64,000 bases of DNA from Gemmatimonadota bacterium (lineage in GTDB: Bacteria > Gemmatimonadota > Gemmatimonadetes > Longimicrobiales > Gaopeijiaceae). The notes under the pieces are model-generated. The model saw only the letters and a program-made list of their open reading frames with translations, made no database searches and had not been told where the DNA came from. This document shows positions 18,214 to 26,457 of the stretch, piece after piece. The stretch spans positions 107,217-171,216 of the forward strand of contig JAPPGF010000036.1 in the NCBI GenBank assembly GCA_028875075.1. Reading direction: 5' to 3'. The translations under genes and the position numbers were made by a program. Each line of letters opens with the position of its first letter. Within the stretch, counting starts at the first letter, position 1.

Positions 18214-18933
18214 TCAAGCTGCAATGACTGCGCGCGCGCGCTCCCATATGCGGTCGAACATCTCTTCCGTTAGCGTGCCTGTGAACGTGTTTTGCTGGCT
18301 CGGGTGATAGGACCCGATCAGCAGAACAGGAGTCTGTGCGACGGGTCGTAGAAGCTCGAGTTCCGCGCCATGCCCGAAACGGGGGCGGGGTTTCGGCAAC
18401 CGCCACCCTGTTGCGTCCAACACTCGGAGCAGTTGCGCCCAGGCTACACCACCCAGGGCGACCATCACTCGCACTCGCCTGATGTGCGCGAGCTCGGCTG
18501 CCAAGTAGCATCGGCAGTTCGCATGCTCAAGTGGCAGCGGCCGGTTTGCCGGTGGTGCGCAGCGCACGGTCGCGGTGACCATGCAGTCCAAGAGCGTCAG
18601 TCCGTCGTTTCTCGCGACCGCTTCCGCTCGATTCGCGAATCCGGCGCGGTGCAGCGCGCGGTACAGCCAGTCACCTGACCGGTCGCCGGTGAACATGCGG
18701 CCGGTTCGGTTCGCCCCGTGCGCTGCGGGGGCAAGGCCCACGACCAGGAGGCGCGCGTCCGGGTCGCCAAAGCCCGGCACCGGGCGTCCCCAGTAGGCTT
18801 GGTCGCGGAACTGGGCTCGACGCGTACGCGCGATCTCCTCGCGCCAGGCGACCAAGCGTGGGCAGCGGCGACAATGGACGACAGCGGCCTCCACAGCGAT
18901 GAGTGAATCGAGGGTCGGCGGCGCATGGCTCAT
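18214..18933 (-). CDS. Family 5 uracil-DNA glycosylase (UdgB type)
   Basis: Removes uracil, and in this family often hypoxanthine, from DNA. The motif 1 region VVGLAPAAHGANRTGRMF shows the alanine-rich form typical of family 5, and motif 2 is SYHPSQQNTFTG. Four cysteines for a 4Fe-4S cluster are in CRRC near the N-terminus and at RCAPP and ANC in the middle. The length of 239 aa fits. It starts at ATG 18933, overlapping the upstream phosphoesterase stop by ATGA. Confidence 0.92.
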   Translation of the reverse strand: MSHAPPTLDSLIAVEAAVVHCRRCPRLVAWREEIARTRRAQFRDQAYWGRPVPGFGDPDARLLVVGLAPAAHGANRTGRMFTGDRSGDWLYRALHRAGFANRAEAVARNDGLTLLDCMVTATVRCAPPANRPLPLEHANCRCYLAAELAHIRRVRVMVALGGVAWAQLLRVLDATGWRLPKPRPRFGHGAELELLRPVAQTPVLLIGSYHPSQQNTFTGTLTEEMFDRIWERARAVIAA

Positions 18934-19886
18934 TGCGATGCCCGTCGCGTTTTGGGCGGGCGCGTGGACGAGTCTCGCCCCTCCAACTCGAAGATTGCGA
19001 CCTCAGGTGTGGAGCCTAGACGGATCGGGATCACGGTCCCGATTCCTCGCGACACGAACAGCCCCGGAAGGCCGCGCTCCAGGTACCAACCGCGCACATA
19101 GCGCCCGCTCCCCTTCGGCGTCCACGTGAGCCCGAACACGTTCACTTGGCCGCCATGGGTGTGACCGGAAAGGGTCAGGAATGGGGGTGTGGGAAGAGGA
19201 CGCCCTTCTGCGCGCCGGTCTGCTTCGATCCCACGCAGCGATGCACGCAGTCGGTCCTGCTGGGCCGGGCAGTGCGCTAGCAGTATGTGCGGTGCGGGCT
19301 CCTCCTCAACATCGTGCAGTGCAGCTGCCAAGTCAGGCTTACCCTTCAGCAAGTCGTCCAGACCGGTCACACGAACGAGACCCGCTGGCGTGCCGACGCG
19401 TACGGAACGGTTGACCAAGACCATGCCCGTGGCCTGCTCGAACAGGCGTTCCATATCGTGTTTGCCGATGCCGGCAGCGTATTCCCAGTTCCCCATGACT
19501 GCGAGTTTGGGCACTTCCGCGTCCAACAGCGCCAGGAATCGTTCGAGCACCGGGAGCGCAGAGCGATGGTGTAGTGTGTCGCCAGTGAAAACAATCAGGT
19601 CGGGCCGCAGTTCGCTGATGTGGCCGACGATCTCCTCATGCACGGGTCCGATCCGGTGCAGGTGAAGGTCGGACAGCTGGACGATTGTCGGTCCCTCCCG
19701 AGTGGGGCTGCCGGCATTAGTCGAGGGACCCTGAGGGCCGACGCGCGCGTGCCGGTAGGCGACCCGGTAGGGTTCGATGCCGACTCCCCATGCCATCGCT
19801 CCGGCGACGGCACCGGACACGCCGCCGACCAGCGAACCAAGGTTGGCTACCGTGGGCGACTTCGCGCCACGCGTACAACGCTTCAT
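18930..19886 (-). CDS. Metallophosphoesterase, membrane-associated (YkuE-like)
   Basis: 318 residues. The five calcineurin-type motifs are present: LSDLHLH, FTGDTL, GNWEY, an LLAHCPAQ histidine, and SGHTHGGQ. A hydrophobic segment (LGSLVGGVSGAVAGAMAWGVG) near the N-terminus probably anchors it, as in YkuE-type enzymes that act on lipid-linked or nucleotide substrates. I chose ATG 19886; a GTG 32 codons upstream adds a basic stretch without support. It is coupled to the uracil-DNA glycosylase by a 4-nt overlap. The substrate is unknown. Confidence 0.88.
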   Translation of the reverse strand: MKRCTRGAKSPTVANLGSLVGGVSGAVAGAMAWGVGIEPYRVAYRHARVGPQGPSTNAGSPTREGPTIVQLSDLHLHRIGPVHEEIVGHISELRPDLIVFTGDTLHHRSALPVLERFLALLDAEVPKLAVMGNWEYAAGIGKHDMERLFEQATGMVLVNRSVRVGTPAGLVRVTGLDDLLKGKPDLAAALHDVEEEPAPHILLAHCPAQQDRLRASLRGIEADRRAEGRPLPTPPFLTLSGHTHGGQVNVFGLTWTPKGSGRYVRGWYLERGLPGLFVSRGIGTVIPIRLGSTPEVAIFELEGRDSSTRPPKTRRASQ

Positions 19887-20350
19887 GCGCTTGTATACCC
19901 CGTGTGACGGCGTCCAGCCTCGATGCCTAGGCGCCGAGCTGACGCCACCGATCCGGATACGCGTCGGTCCCACAGCCTGCACCGGCCCTCGACTGCCCGA
20001 CAGCTATTCGCTGGCGGGTTCATCCAACATACCGCGTCGAGTTCCATTCCTCGTTCCTAGGTGAACGCGCCTAACCCAACACAGTCTCCGAACAACACTG
20101 TCCGAGGATCCGCTGCTTGGTGGCGGTGTGGGTGCCCCGCTCCCGGAGGCCGAGCGGGTGCCTTCCCGTCTTGCTGGATCCGTCGTCCCTTCGCACCATG
20201 ATGGAGCATCAGCCGCTCGTGCGGATGTCTGCCCTTGCACCCGCCCCCGACAGGCGGTCGGACGACACTACCATAGAGACATCACGCTCCCGCGCTCTTG
20301 TCCTTTAGTCTCCATTCGTGGGCTTGGGCCGCTCCGTCGGCACTCGCCAC
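19887..20350. other. Intergenic region between divergent phosphoesterase and hemY-like genes
   Basis: 464 bp carrying the promoters of both genes. No confident -35/-10 pair or gene is seen. A short open frame on the plus strand (around 20100-20300) has no recognisable family. Confidence 0.35.
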
Positions 20351-21637
20351 ATGATCGCGATCGTAGGAGGAGGGATCTCCGGGCTTGCCCTCGGACGTGA
20401 GCTCGCGGCGCGAGATGCGGACTTCGTCCTGTTGGAAGCGGAATCGCGCGTAGGCGGCGTGATCCGGAGCGGCCGCGTAGAGGATCGTGTTCTCGACTGG
20501 GGTCCTCAGCGTGCGCGCCTAACCCAAGGGTTCGCGGCGTTAATCGACGAAATCGGCTTGCGCGACCAGCTGGTCACTGCGCCAGCGGACCTAGACCTGT
20601 TTGTGTACCGGTCTGGTCGGTTGCACCGCGTGCCCTTCGGCGTCGCCGAGTTCATGAGATCGAACATCGTCGGTCCTGTGGCCAAGTTGCGGGCCGCATT
20701 GGAGCCCCTCACGCCGGGTCCCGATCCGGAAGAGAGCGTGGCGCGTTATTTTACCCGCAAGCTCGGCCAAGAAGTATACGAGGCGCTTGCAGGGCCTCTC
20801 TACGGCGGACTGTATGCTTCAGACCCCGAGCAGATGCGGGTCGGCCTCTCGCTGCAGCACGCTCTGAGCGAGTTCGGGGTTGGCCGGAGCCTGTTGCTGC
20901 ACCTGCTCCGCCGTCGCGGGGCGCTCCGCCCTCCCCCAGTGTGTTCGTTCAGTGACGGCATGCAGGCGCTGCCGGACGCCCTGGGCCGGGGCCTCCGAGG
21001 GCGCGTGCACACTGCCACACCTGTGCTTGGTCTCCAGCCTCGCGCGGGAACCGACAGATCCGGCGCTGGAACCAAGTGGTCGGTTAGGGTGGAGGGTGGT
21101 GCGCTCGAGGCGACTCAGGTTGTGCTGGCGGTGCCCGCTCATGTGGCTGCACACCTCCTCAAGCCGATTGCCGCCATCACCGCCGGACGGATTGCGTTCC
21201 TGCGGTACAATCCGCTCGGTGTCGTTCATCTGCTTGCCCGGACCGATCTACACGGGATGGGTTTTCAGGTATCCCTTGGCGAGCCGCTCGCGCTTCGCGG
21301 CGTGACATTCAACGACAGCCTGTTCGGTCGGGAAGGGGTCTACACGGCATACCTCGGCGGTGGTGAGCGTCCTGATGTCGTCAACCTGGACGACGACGCA
21401 CTGGCTTGCTTGGCAGTGGAGGAATTTCGCCACTGCACCGGGTACGAAAGCCGCCCGTTGGCCGTGGCGCGCGAGGCGATGCCCGCCTGGGATCACACTT
21501 GGAGCATGCTCACGAACCTGCCCGTTCCCCGAGGCTTACACATAACCGCGAACTGGGAGAGCCGACCCGGTCTCCCCGGCCGATTCGCCCGTGCTCGTTC
21601 GCTGGCCAACTTGCTCCTAGGACCTCCGTCCCCGTAG
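20351..21637 (+). CDS. hemY: Protoporphyrinogen oxidase (HemY/PPOX type)
   Basis: FAD-dependent oxidation of protoporphyrinogen, late in haem synthesis. The N-terminus is the dinucleotide motif MIAIVGGGISGLALGREL followed by EAESRVGGVIRSGR. The pattern RVLDWGPQRARLT fits PPOX, and the C-terminal FAD motif is present as RGLHITANWESRPGLPG, less canonical than usual. The length of 428 aa is short of the common 450-470. ATG 20351 puts the motif at the N-terminus. Another flavin amine oxidase in the same fold cannot be excluded. Confidence 0.82.
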   Translation: MIAIVGGGISGLALGRELAARDADFVLLEAESRVGGVIRSGRVEDRVLDWGPQRARLTQGFAALIDEIGLRDQLVTAPADLDLFVYRSGRLHRVPFGVAEFMRSNIVGPVAKLRAALEPLTPGPDPEESVARYFTRKLGQEVYEALAGPLYGGLYASDPEQMRVGLSLQHALSEFGVGRSLLLHLLRRRGALRPPPVCSFSDGMQALPDALGRGLRGRVHTATPVLGLQPRAGTDRSGAGTKWSVRVEGGALEATQVVLAVPAHVAAHLLKPIAAITAGRIAFLRYNPLGVVHLLARTDLHGMGFQVSLGEPLALRGVTFNDSLFGREGVYTAYLGGGERPDVVNLDDDALACLAVEEFRHCTGYESRPLAVAREAMPAWDHTWSMLTNLPVPRGLHITANWESRPGLPGRFARARSLANLLLGPPSP

Positions 21638-21714
21638 CGGGTTCGGTACCGGGCGAGCCGTAGTGCGCGCCGACGCTACCGCTGTAACTTCAGCACAAGG
21701 AGGGTCCATGCACG

Positions 21715-22215
21715 CTGTTCTTCAATGCCGTCACTCCGGTCCCGCCTCGGACGACACTCACACGGAGACTCACGCTGCACCGGGACGGCCGAACGGTCCG
21801 GGTCTTGTTCCTGGGTCGTGCACACACCGGCGGCGACGTGATCGTGCACCTCCCGGACGACGGCGTGTTGATTACCGGCGACATGCTTGGCAGCAACCCG
21901 CCCTACATGGGAGACAGCTATCCTATCGAATGGACCGAAACCCTTGAGCAACTGAAACGCCTCGAGTTCGACTGGATCGTGCCTGGGCACGGTCCCGCGT
22001 TCCAAGACCGCGCCAAGATCGACTAGCTCCAGGCTTACCTCCGCGACTTCTGGGCCCGCGCTCGGCAGTTGCACAGTGCCGGTGTCGGAGCGTCGGAAGC
22101 GGCACGACGGATCGACATGCGTGACCACGCCGGCAGCTTTTCCTCCGTTCGTTCGCGCGGCGTTAGCGTGTTGGCTGTGGAGCGCGTCTTTGACCTCTTC
22201 GAGGGGGGCGGTTGA
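21715..22215 (+). pseudogene. Metallo-beta-lactamase-fold hydrolase, broken
   Basis: The frame reads LFFNAVTPVPPRTTLTRRL, then RAHTGGDVIVHLPDDGVLITGDM and DWIVPGHGP, i.e. the third to fifth metal-binding motifs of an MBL-fold hydrolase. The HxHxDH motif is missing, because the N-terminal half has been lost. A TAG at 22024-22026 interrupts the frame, yet homology-like sequence continues in frame to TGA 22215 (LQAYLRDFWARARQLH, GASEAARRIDMRDHAG). A ribosome site and ATG at 21702-21710 now lead into the wrong frame. I read it as a pseudogene; amber readthrough would not restore the missing motif. Confidence 0.8.
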
Positions 22216-22492
22216 TCCGTGACTGGCAGTTATGGTGTCTGCCGCACAGAAATCGGGCGGCCATTCTGTTTCCGGGAGTCGTTGTCACGACAAGGCATCA
22301 TTGTAGTCCGCGGCTGCGGCCTGCGTTCTGTTCGATTCGCTCCAAGCCCTGGCGTGGCGGCGACAACAGTCTGGGCGGTGATGGGGCCACGAGTGGTCGG
22401 AGGCTTGTACGTTCTCTCTGGCCAAGTCGCCAGCAGTGTAATGGCCCGCTACAGTCTTCGCGTCCGTGGCTCAACGTCGTTGGGGGATGGGG

Positions 22493-23191
22493 ATGGACAT
22501 CCAGGAAGTGAGATTCGTCGCAACTGAGTCACGAGGAAAGGTGCGCGGCCTCCTCGTTCGACCGCGGGCGGCGTGGGCATTGCTTGTGCTCGGACACGGA
22601 GCTGGGGCGGGCATGGAGCATCCATTCATGCGTTCCATTGCCGGAGCCCTCGGAGAGCACGGAATCGCGACGCTTCGTTACTGCTTCCCTTATATCGAGG
22701 CGGGTCGCAAGCGTCCGGACTCCGGGGCTGTCCTAGAGGCTACTACGCGCTCGGCCGTGACCTTTGCAGCGAGCCTAGTTCCAGCGCTCCCGCGCTTCGC
22801 TGGAGGAAAGTCTATGGGGGGGCGGATGACGTCGCGCGCGGCGGCGGCGGCCGGTCTTGATGCCGAAGGAATCGTGTTCTTCGGTTTTCCGCTGCACGCG
22901 AGCGGCAGGCCTAGCGTAGAGCGGGCCGAGCACTTGATCAGCGTAAGCCAGCCCATGCTTTTCTTGCAAGGTACCCGCGATCCGCTCGCCCGGCTCGAAT
23001 CCATACGTGCGGTGTGCTTAGCGCTCGCGGAGCGCGCTACACTGCACGTAGTGGAGGGGGCGGACCACGGATTCCACGTCCCCAAGGGCTCTGGTCGTGA
23101 CGAGCCGGCGGTCATCGAGGAGTTGGCGGAGACTACGCGTGTGTGGATCGAGAGGCGGCTCGGTCTCAGGCGCCCACGATCTGGCAGCTGA
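22493..23191 (+). CDS. Alpha/beta hydrolase, KANL3/Tex30-like
   Basis: 232 residues of alpha/beta-hydrolase fold. The oxyanion strand LLVLGHGAGAGMEHPFM precedes the nucleophile elbow AGGKSMGGRMTSR; the acid is likely D in GTRDPLA, and the His is in VEGADHGFHVPK. This matches the small cytosolic KANL3/Tex30-like group, whose substrate is not known. ATG 22493 with a GGGG tract upstream is preferred; ATG 22487 is nearly as good. It is 61 bp ahead of msrA on the same strand. Confidence 0.85.
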   Translation: MDIQEVRFVATESRGKVRGLLVRPRAAWALLVLGHGAGAGMEHPFMRSIAGALGEHGIATLRYCFPYIEAGRKRPDSGAVLEATTRSAVTFAASLVPALPRFAGGKSMGGRMTSRAAAAAGLDAEGIVFFGFPLHASGRPSVERAEHLISVSQPMLFLQGTRDPLARLESIRAVCLALAERATLHVVEGADHGFHVPKGSGRDEPAVIEELAETTRVWIERRLGLRRPRSGS

Positions 23192-23252
23192 CTGCGAGCT
23201 GCTCGTTGCCCTAGCGGATGCGCTCGCTACTCGTCTGCACGGAGTAACGAAG

Positions 23253-23798
23253 ATGGAAGGGCATGAGGAGGCGGTGCTGGGCGGCGGGTGCTTTTGGTGC
23301 CTTGAGGCGGTCTTTCAGGAACTCGCCGGAGTACGGTCGACGGAGCCGGGGTACGCGGGGGGTACAGCTCCGAGCCCGACTTACGACCAGGTCTGCACAG
23401 GCGAGACCGGCCACGCAGAGGTCATACGCGTGCGTTTTGATCCGAGAGCGATCACGTACGCGGAACTGCTACGCGTGTTCTTCGTCGTTCATGATCCTAC
23501 TACAAGGGACCGACAAGGCGCGGACGTGGGTACGCAGTACCGCTCGATCATCTTCTGCCGTGGCGACGCCCAGCGCGAGACGGCGACCGGCGTCGCAAGC
23601 GAGGTCGAGGCTGAGGGCTTGTACCCTGGCCCGCTGGTCACCGAGATCGTGAAGTTGGAGGAGTTCTGGCCGGCCGAGTCGTACCACAGTGACTATTTCC
23701 GGAGACACGCCGATCAGCCCTATTGCCGAATCGTGATCGGTCCTAAGGTGGCCAGGTTCCGCGAGCGCTTCAGGGGCAGCCTGCGCGGCTCGAAGTGA
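23253..23798 (+). CDS. msrA: Peptide-methionine (S)-S-oxide reductase MsrA
   Basis: Repairs the S-epimer of methionine sulfoxide. The catalytic motif GCFWC is at residues 11-15, then EPGYAGGTAPSPTYDQVCTGETGHAEV, HDPTTRDRQGADVGTQYRS and the end of the fold YCRIVI. At 181 aa it is complete. ATG 23253 has GGAG 8 nt upstream; the longer open frame (from 23097) overlaps the preceding hydrolase and has no support. Resolving Cys residues near the C-terminus are not obvious, so it probably uses another reductant path. Confidence 0.96.
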   Translation: MEGHEEAVLGGGCFWCLEAVFQELAGVRSTEPGYAGGTAPSPTYDQVCTGETGHAEVIRVRFDPRAITYAELLRVFFVVHDPTTRDRQGADVGTQYRSIIFCRGDAQRETATGVASEVEAEGLYPGPLVTEIVKLEEFWPAESYHSDYFRRHADQPYCRIVIGPKVARFRERFRGSLRGSK

Positions 23799-24113
23799 GC
23801 GGACTGCTCTCCGGCAAGCTCGACGTCCCGCGCGCGCGCGTTTCGTCTCGTGTCCCCAACCGCACGGGAAGAAGCATTGATAGGCACGGTTCTTCCCGCG
23901 TTCGCGATCCTCAAGTAACTTGCGCAGTGTTGTACGAGGAGGTAGCCCTGGCCAGGCCGGTGTCGGCGAAGGGGGAAGGACCGCCGAGGGTAGGCCCCGG
24001 GCCGGTAGTGCACCGGCGCCTCGCCGACCTGTCCTCGACTGGCGACATCTGAATTCTTTTGGGGTAAGAGTTCGCCGACGAGTGGTCTGTGCGCGGAGAG
24101 CGGAGGATCATCC
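23799..24113. other. Gap between msrA and the cupin gene
   Basis: 315 bp. An open frame (VLYEEVALARPVSAKGEGPP) ends at 24052 without a family. I see no promoter I would trust. Confidence 0.3.
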
Positions 24114-24479
24114 ATGTCCGTGAAGCGCGCGAGCGACGTTGCTTGCGAACCGATCGGGGTTGGCCAAGGAACCATCCGCCAAGTACTGATCGGGCCCGGG
24201 GAGGGGCCCAACTTTGTGCTACGCCGCTTCATTATTGAGCCAGGCGGTAGGATGCCCCCCCACAAGAACACAGTTGAGCACGAGCAGTATGTCTTGCGAG
24301 GGCGAGCGCGAATCGGAATCGGCGAGGACTTGCTTGAGGTCGGCGCCGACGACGTCGTCTTCGTCCCCGCAGGAACTCCCCACTGGTACCAGACCCTCGG
24401 GGATGAGCCCTTCGAGTTCCTTTGCGTAGTGCCGAACTCCCCAGATCAAATCGAGATCCTGGGGGAGGTCGATAGCTGA
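24114..24479 (+). CDS. Cupin-domain protein
   Basis: 121 residues, one cupin barrel. The metal-binding motif 1 is PGGRMPPHKNTVEHEQYVLRG, with His, Glu and a later His in motif 2 (VPAGTPHWYQTLG). Single-domain cupins bind small molecules or act as metal-dependent enzymes; this one has no helix-turn-helix. The start is clear, with GGAGG 7 nt upstream. It lies before the 2-oxoacid oxidoreductase genes but 170 bp away, and a link is not shown. Confidence 0.85.
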   Translation: MSVKRASDVACEPIGVGQGTIRQVLIGPGEGPNFVLRRFIIEPGGRMPPHKNTVEHEQYVLRGRARIGIGEDLLEVGADDVVFVPAGTPHWYQTLGDEPFEFLCVVPNSPDQIEILGEVDS

Positions 24480-24651
24480 GACCCTTGTCGTGCGCTCGCT
24501 TGAGTTTGATCATAACAGGACCCCTATCACAGCCCGGTGCTGCCCACTGCAGATGGTCCCTCGCCGGAATGAACGCGAGCTACGGGTGGCGGATCGCCGA
24601 CCCCCCCTGAGGACAAAACATACGAGGCCGAAGAAGTGAGCGGCTCCCAAC

Positions 24652-26457
24652 ATGAAGCCTACAGACGTCTCGGATCCGCAGTACTATCACCGCGTCGTTG
24701 ACTGCCAGTGGGCTTGCCCGGCCCACACCAACGTACCCGAGTACATCCGGCTGATTGCGCAGGGCCGTTACACCGAATCGTACCTGCTCAACCGGGAATC
24801 CAACGTTTTTCCGGGTATCCTCGGCCGCACTTGTGACCGGCCCTGTGAACCTGCGTGTCGACGTGGTCGTATCGAGGCGAAGCCAGTGGCAATCTGCCGC
24901 CTCAAGCGGGTGGCTTCGGATTACCGGGGTGATATCACCGGGCAGCTGCCAACCGCGCCGGAGCAAAGGAACGGGAAACGCATCGCGCTGATTGGCTGCG
25001 GCCCCGCCTCGCTCACGGTTGCGAACGACCTCGCCCCCCTGGGATACGAGCTGACGATCTTCGACAAGCTTGGCGAAACCGGTGGCCTGATGCGGACCAA
25101 CATACCGAAGTTTCGCCTGCCTCCGCGCGTGCTCGACGAGGAGATCGACGTGATCCTAGACATGGGCGTCGACCTGCGCTTGGGTCATGAGATCACGTCA
25201 CTCGAGGCATTCCTCGACGAGCACGACTACGACGCTGTATTCATTGGCAGCGGCGCCCCCAAGGGCAAGGACCTGGATATCCCAGGCCGTCAGGAGGCCG
25301 AACCGTTCATCGAAATCGGGATCACTTGGCTCGAGTCTGTTGCGTTCGGTCATGTGACCGAGATCGAGGGGCGAGTGCTGATCATCGGCGTTGGCAACAC
25401 CGCCATGGATTGCTGCCGTACGTCCAAGCGGCTAGGGGCGACTGACATCAAGGTGATGGGACGCCGGGGCCGGAGGCACTTCAAGGCTTCTCCTTGGGAA
25501 CTCGAAGATGCCGAGGAGGAGTTGATCGAGATTGTCGAAAACCACTCCCCCAAGGAATTCGTGCTTGAGAACGGAAAGCTCAAGGGCATGACCTTCGCGG
25601 TCCACGAGTGGGTGACGGGAGAGGATGGCAAGGAGCGCCAAGAGCCAGTGGGGGAGGTGTTCCTCCCGGCGGATCGCGTGATCCTGGCCATCGGCCAAGA
25701 GGCGGCCTTTCCGTGGGTCGAGCGCGACATCGGTATCGAGTTCGACGAGTGGGGCATGTTGCGAGTGGACAAGACCACCTTTATGACGACCCGGGCAGGT
25801 GTGTTCGTCGGAGGTGACGCGGCGTGGGGCCCAGAGAACATTATCTGGGCGGTCGAGCACGGGCATCAGGCCGCGATCTCGATCCACCAGTACTGTCGGG
25901 GGTTACCCATCGAGGAGCGGCCACCCGTTGGGCTAAACCTGATCAGCCAGAAGATGGGTCTAGCCCAGTGGAGCTACTCCAACTACTACGACTTTGGACT
26001 CCGCGCCAAGATGGAACACGTGGATTTGTCCACGCGGTTCGAGTCGCTCGACATCGAGGTCGAAAAGGGATTCGACCTGGAGCAGACGCTCGAGGAAGTG
26101 GAGCGCTGCCTAAACTGCGACATTCAGACCCACTTTACGGACCATCTTTGCATTGAGTGCGACGCCTGCTTGGACATCTGCCCGGTGCACTGCCTGACTA
26201 TCACCCACAACGCTGAAGAGGCCGAGCTGCGCCTCCAGGTGCCGGCTCCGGCAACGAATCTGGATCAGCCGTTGTTCGCTTCGGGTGAACTTCCGCAGAC
26301 TCGGCGCATCATGGTAAAGGACGAGGACCTCTGCATCCACTGCGGTCTTTGCGCCGAACGCTGCCCGACGGCCGCGTGGGACATGCGCAAGTTTGAGTTC
26401 CTGCAACCGTACGCAGGACGATCGATCGAACCCGTTGAGGAGTTGACACACGTATGA
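24652..26457 (+). CDS. GltD-like FAD oxidoreductase fused to a 2[4Fe-4S] ferredoxin domain
   Basis: 601 residues. The N-terminal part matches the glutamate-synthase small-subunit type: CQWACPAHTNVPEY and CDRPCEPACRR ligate clusters, followed by FAD motif IALIGCGPASLTVA and the NADPH motif LIIGVGNTAMDCCR. The C-terminal 130 residues carry two 4Fe-4S sets, CIECDACLDICP and CIHCGLCAERCP. It should pass electrons between NAD(P)H and ferredoxin. The stop overlaps the start of korA by ATGA, which links it to 2-oxoacid oxidation. A partner role for glutamate synthase is unlikely, as no gltB is here. Confidence 0.9.
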   Translation: MKPTDVSDPQYYHRVVDCQWACPAHTNVPEYIRLIAQGRYTESYLLNRESNVFPGILGRTCDRPCEPACRRGRIEAKPVAICRLKRVASDYRGDITGQLPTAPEQRNGKRIALIGCGPASLTVANDLAPLGYELTIFDKLGETGGLMRTNIPKFRLPPRVLDEEIDVILDMGVDLRLGHEITSLEAFLDEHDYDAVFIGSGAPKGKDLDIPGRQEAEPFIEIGITWLESVAFGHVTEIEGRVLIIGVGNTAMDCCRTSKRLGATDIKVMGRRGRRHFKASPWELEDAEEELIEIVENHSPKEFVLENGKLKGMTFAVHEWVTGEDGKERQEPVGEVFLPADRVILAIGQEAAFPWVERDIGIEFDEWGMLRVDKTTFMTTRAGVFVGGDAAWGPENIIWAVEHGHQAAISIHQYCRGLPIEERPPVGLNLISQKMGLAQWSYSNYYDFGLRAKMEHVDLSTRFESLDIEVEKGFDLEQTLEEVERCLNCDIQTHFTDHLCIECDACLDICPVHCLTITHNAEEAELRLQVPAPATNLDQPLFASGELPQTRRIMVKDEDLCIHCGLCAERCPTAAWDMRKFEFLQPYAGRSIEPVEELTHV

